Positions 41,231 to 41,884 of a DNA stretch of 41,884 nucleotides are shown piece by piece (position 1 is the first letter of the stretch; every line of letters starts with the position of its first letter). The stretch lies in NCBI GenBank assembly GCA_016871155.1, contig VFZO01000021.1, positions 1 to 41,884 on the forward strand, in the 5' to 3' direction. This stretch comes from Acidobacteriota bacterium. Its GTDB lineage: Bacteria; Acidobacteriota; Terriglobia; Bryobacterales; Bryobacteraceae. The notes below the pieces were generated by a model. It was not told where the DNA came from. It made no database searches and worked only from the letters and a program-made list of their open reading frames with translations. Made by a program: the position numbers and the translations under genes.

Positions 41231-41884
41231 TCAGAAGTGGATACTGAACTCCGCCGTGGTCGAAAGCCACTGATCGGATGTGCGCACGGCGGGAATCGGC
41301 CCCAAAGGGTCTCCGTCGGTGCGACCCCGATACCTGCGGGTGGTGAAGCCGAGGCGGAACATTTGGGCGCGATCCAAGGCGAAGCTGGCGCCCACCAGCC
41401 CGTAGTAACCCCAGCCGCTGCGCGCGGCGCACACCGGGCAATCGATCCGAAAGTCGGAATTGCCAAACGGCTGGCGAATGCGCTCGCGGTAGGTCATCCA
41501 GGCGCCGCCGCCGCCAGCGGAAAGTTGTACCCGGTTGGAGGCCAGCGGAATCACCGCGCGCCCGCCCATGGGCACGAAGAACTGATAATCCTTGATGCGC
41601 AGGTCGCCGAACAGACTCTCATAAAAGTCGCGCACCGAAGCCGCGTGAAAGACGCTTTCGAATCCGAAATCAGCCTGGAAATTCTTCATGAAGCGGTAGC
41701 CGTAGTTGACCCGCAGGGCTGGGCTGGTGGCGAGGCCGCGCAGGTCTCCGCGCGGAACGCTGCCGCCTCCGCCCAAGGCGAACGAATGCCGGCGGTATCC
41801 GGCGTTACCCACACTGAACTGCCCATACGCGTCGGGGCCCATCGCCGCCGCCAACATCCACACACACGTCACCCAAGATCCCGT
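41231..41884 (-). CDS. Outer-membrane beta-barrel protein, possibly 5'-partial
   Basis: About 213 residues from GTG 41872, but the frame stays open to the window edge (…GSWVTCVW), so the true start may lie outside. A hydrophobic stretch ending near AYGQ looks like the end of a signal peptide. The mature part alternates polar and hydrophobic residues with many aromatic residues (ALRVNYGYRFMKNFQADFGFE, YYGLVGASFALDRAQMFRLGF) and ends in TTAEFSIHF with a terminal Phe, typical of outer-membrane barrels of about eight strands. A DCPVCAARSGWG segment contains two cysteines, probably in a loop. No close family is named. It lies 19 nt upstream of serB on the same strand. Confidence 0.7.
   Translation of the reverse strand, partial: TGSWVTCVWMLAAAMGPDAYGQFSVGNAGYRRHSFALGGGGSVPRGDLRGLATSPALRVNYGYRFMKNFQADFGFESVFHAASVRDFYESLFGDLRIKDYQFFVPMGGRAVIPLASNRVQLSAGGGGAWMTYRERIRQPFGNSDFRIDCPVCAARSGWGYYGLVGASFALDRAQMFRLGFTTRRYRGRTDGDPLGPIPAVRTSDQWLSTTAEFSIHF

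Noticed and set aside
1..41884. CRISPR array, tRNA, rRNA, transposon ends or phage genes
   Set aside because: Looked for repeated spacers, cloverleaf-like segments, inverted terminal repeats and integrase or transposase motifs; none seen by eye.

Overview
The window looks like chromosomal accessory DNA from a high-GC, Gram-negative soil-type bacterium. Acidobacteriota of the Solibacter/Bryobacter kind is the best guess. This is inferred from the mix of families: two very large TonB-dependent receptors with an N-terminal carboxypeptidase-regulatory-like domain, a cytochrome-c/DUF1549/DUF1553 protein next to a DUF1501 protein, many short twin-arginine leaders, and several Gfo/Idh/MocA-type proteins. 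No rRNA, tRNA, CRISPR array, integrase, transposase or recognisable transcriptional regulator was seen.

Layout. (1) 414-6045 (+): cytochrome-c/DUF1549/DUF1553 protein, DUF1501 protein, and TIM-barrel putative glycosidase A. (2) 6051-6881 (-): a small exported protein of unknown function. (3) 6913-10946 (+): an exported enolase-superfamily protein followed by three PIG-L/LmbE-type genes in near-overlapping succession; only the first keeps the canonical zinc motif. (4) 10985-23980 (-): nine genes that mostly overlap or abut, starting at a strong-looking promoter at 24030-24058. In transcription order these are TonB-dependent receptor 1, an AbgT-type transporter, a creatininase-family amidohydrolase, a second enolase-superfamily protein, glycosidase-like B, a Gfo/Idh/MocA protein, a leader-bearing FAD/NAD(P) reductase, and two tandem members of an unrecognised family. 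A hairpin plus T-run lies at the end. (5) 24064-26938 (-): a Gfo/Idh/MocA protein and glycosidase-like C. (6) 26991-29944 (+): a lipoprotein with two cupin domains and an SMP-30/gluconolactonase domain, then a divergent Gfo/Idh/MocA protein. (7) 29958-31351 (-): a Gfo/Idh/MocA protein and a small cupin. (8) 31454-39019 (+): TonB-dependent receptor 2, glycosidase-like D, and a 903-residue double beta-propeller protein. (9) 39039-41884 (-): a truncated DUF1501 gene, a decayed fragment of serB, intact serB (phosphoserine phosphatase), and an outer-membrane beta-barrel protein that may run off the window. Region 9 is where the accessory cluster meets housekeeping DNA.

How the parts may fit (inference). 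Outer-membrane receptors import or bind a complex, probably carbohydrate-containing, ligand. Exported TIM-barrel and propeller proteins would cleave it. PIG-L and creatininase-family enzymes would remove acyl or amide groups. Enolase-superfamily, SMP-30-like lactonase and Gfo/Idh/MocA proteins would process sugar-acid or polyol products. The most unusual aspect is that nearly every enzyme, including families that are normally cytoplasmic and cofactor-dependent, begins with a twin-arginine-type leader, so the pathway may run in the periplasm. The substrate cannot be read from the sequence.
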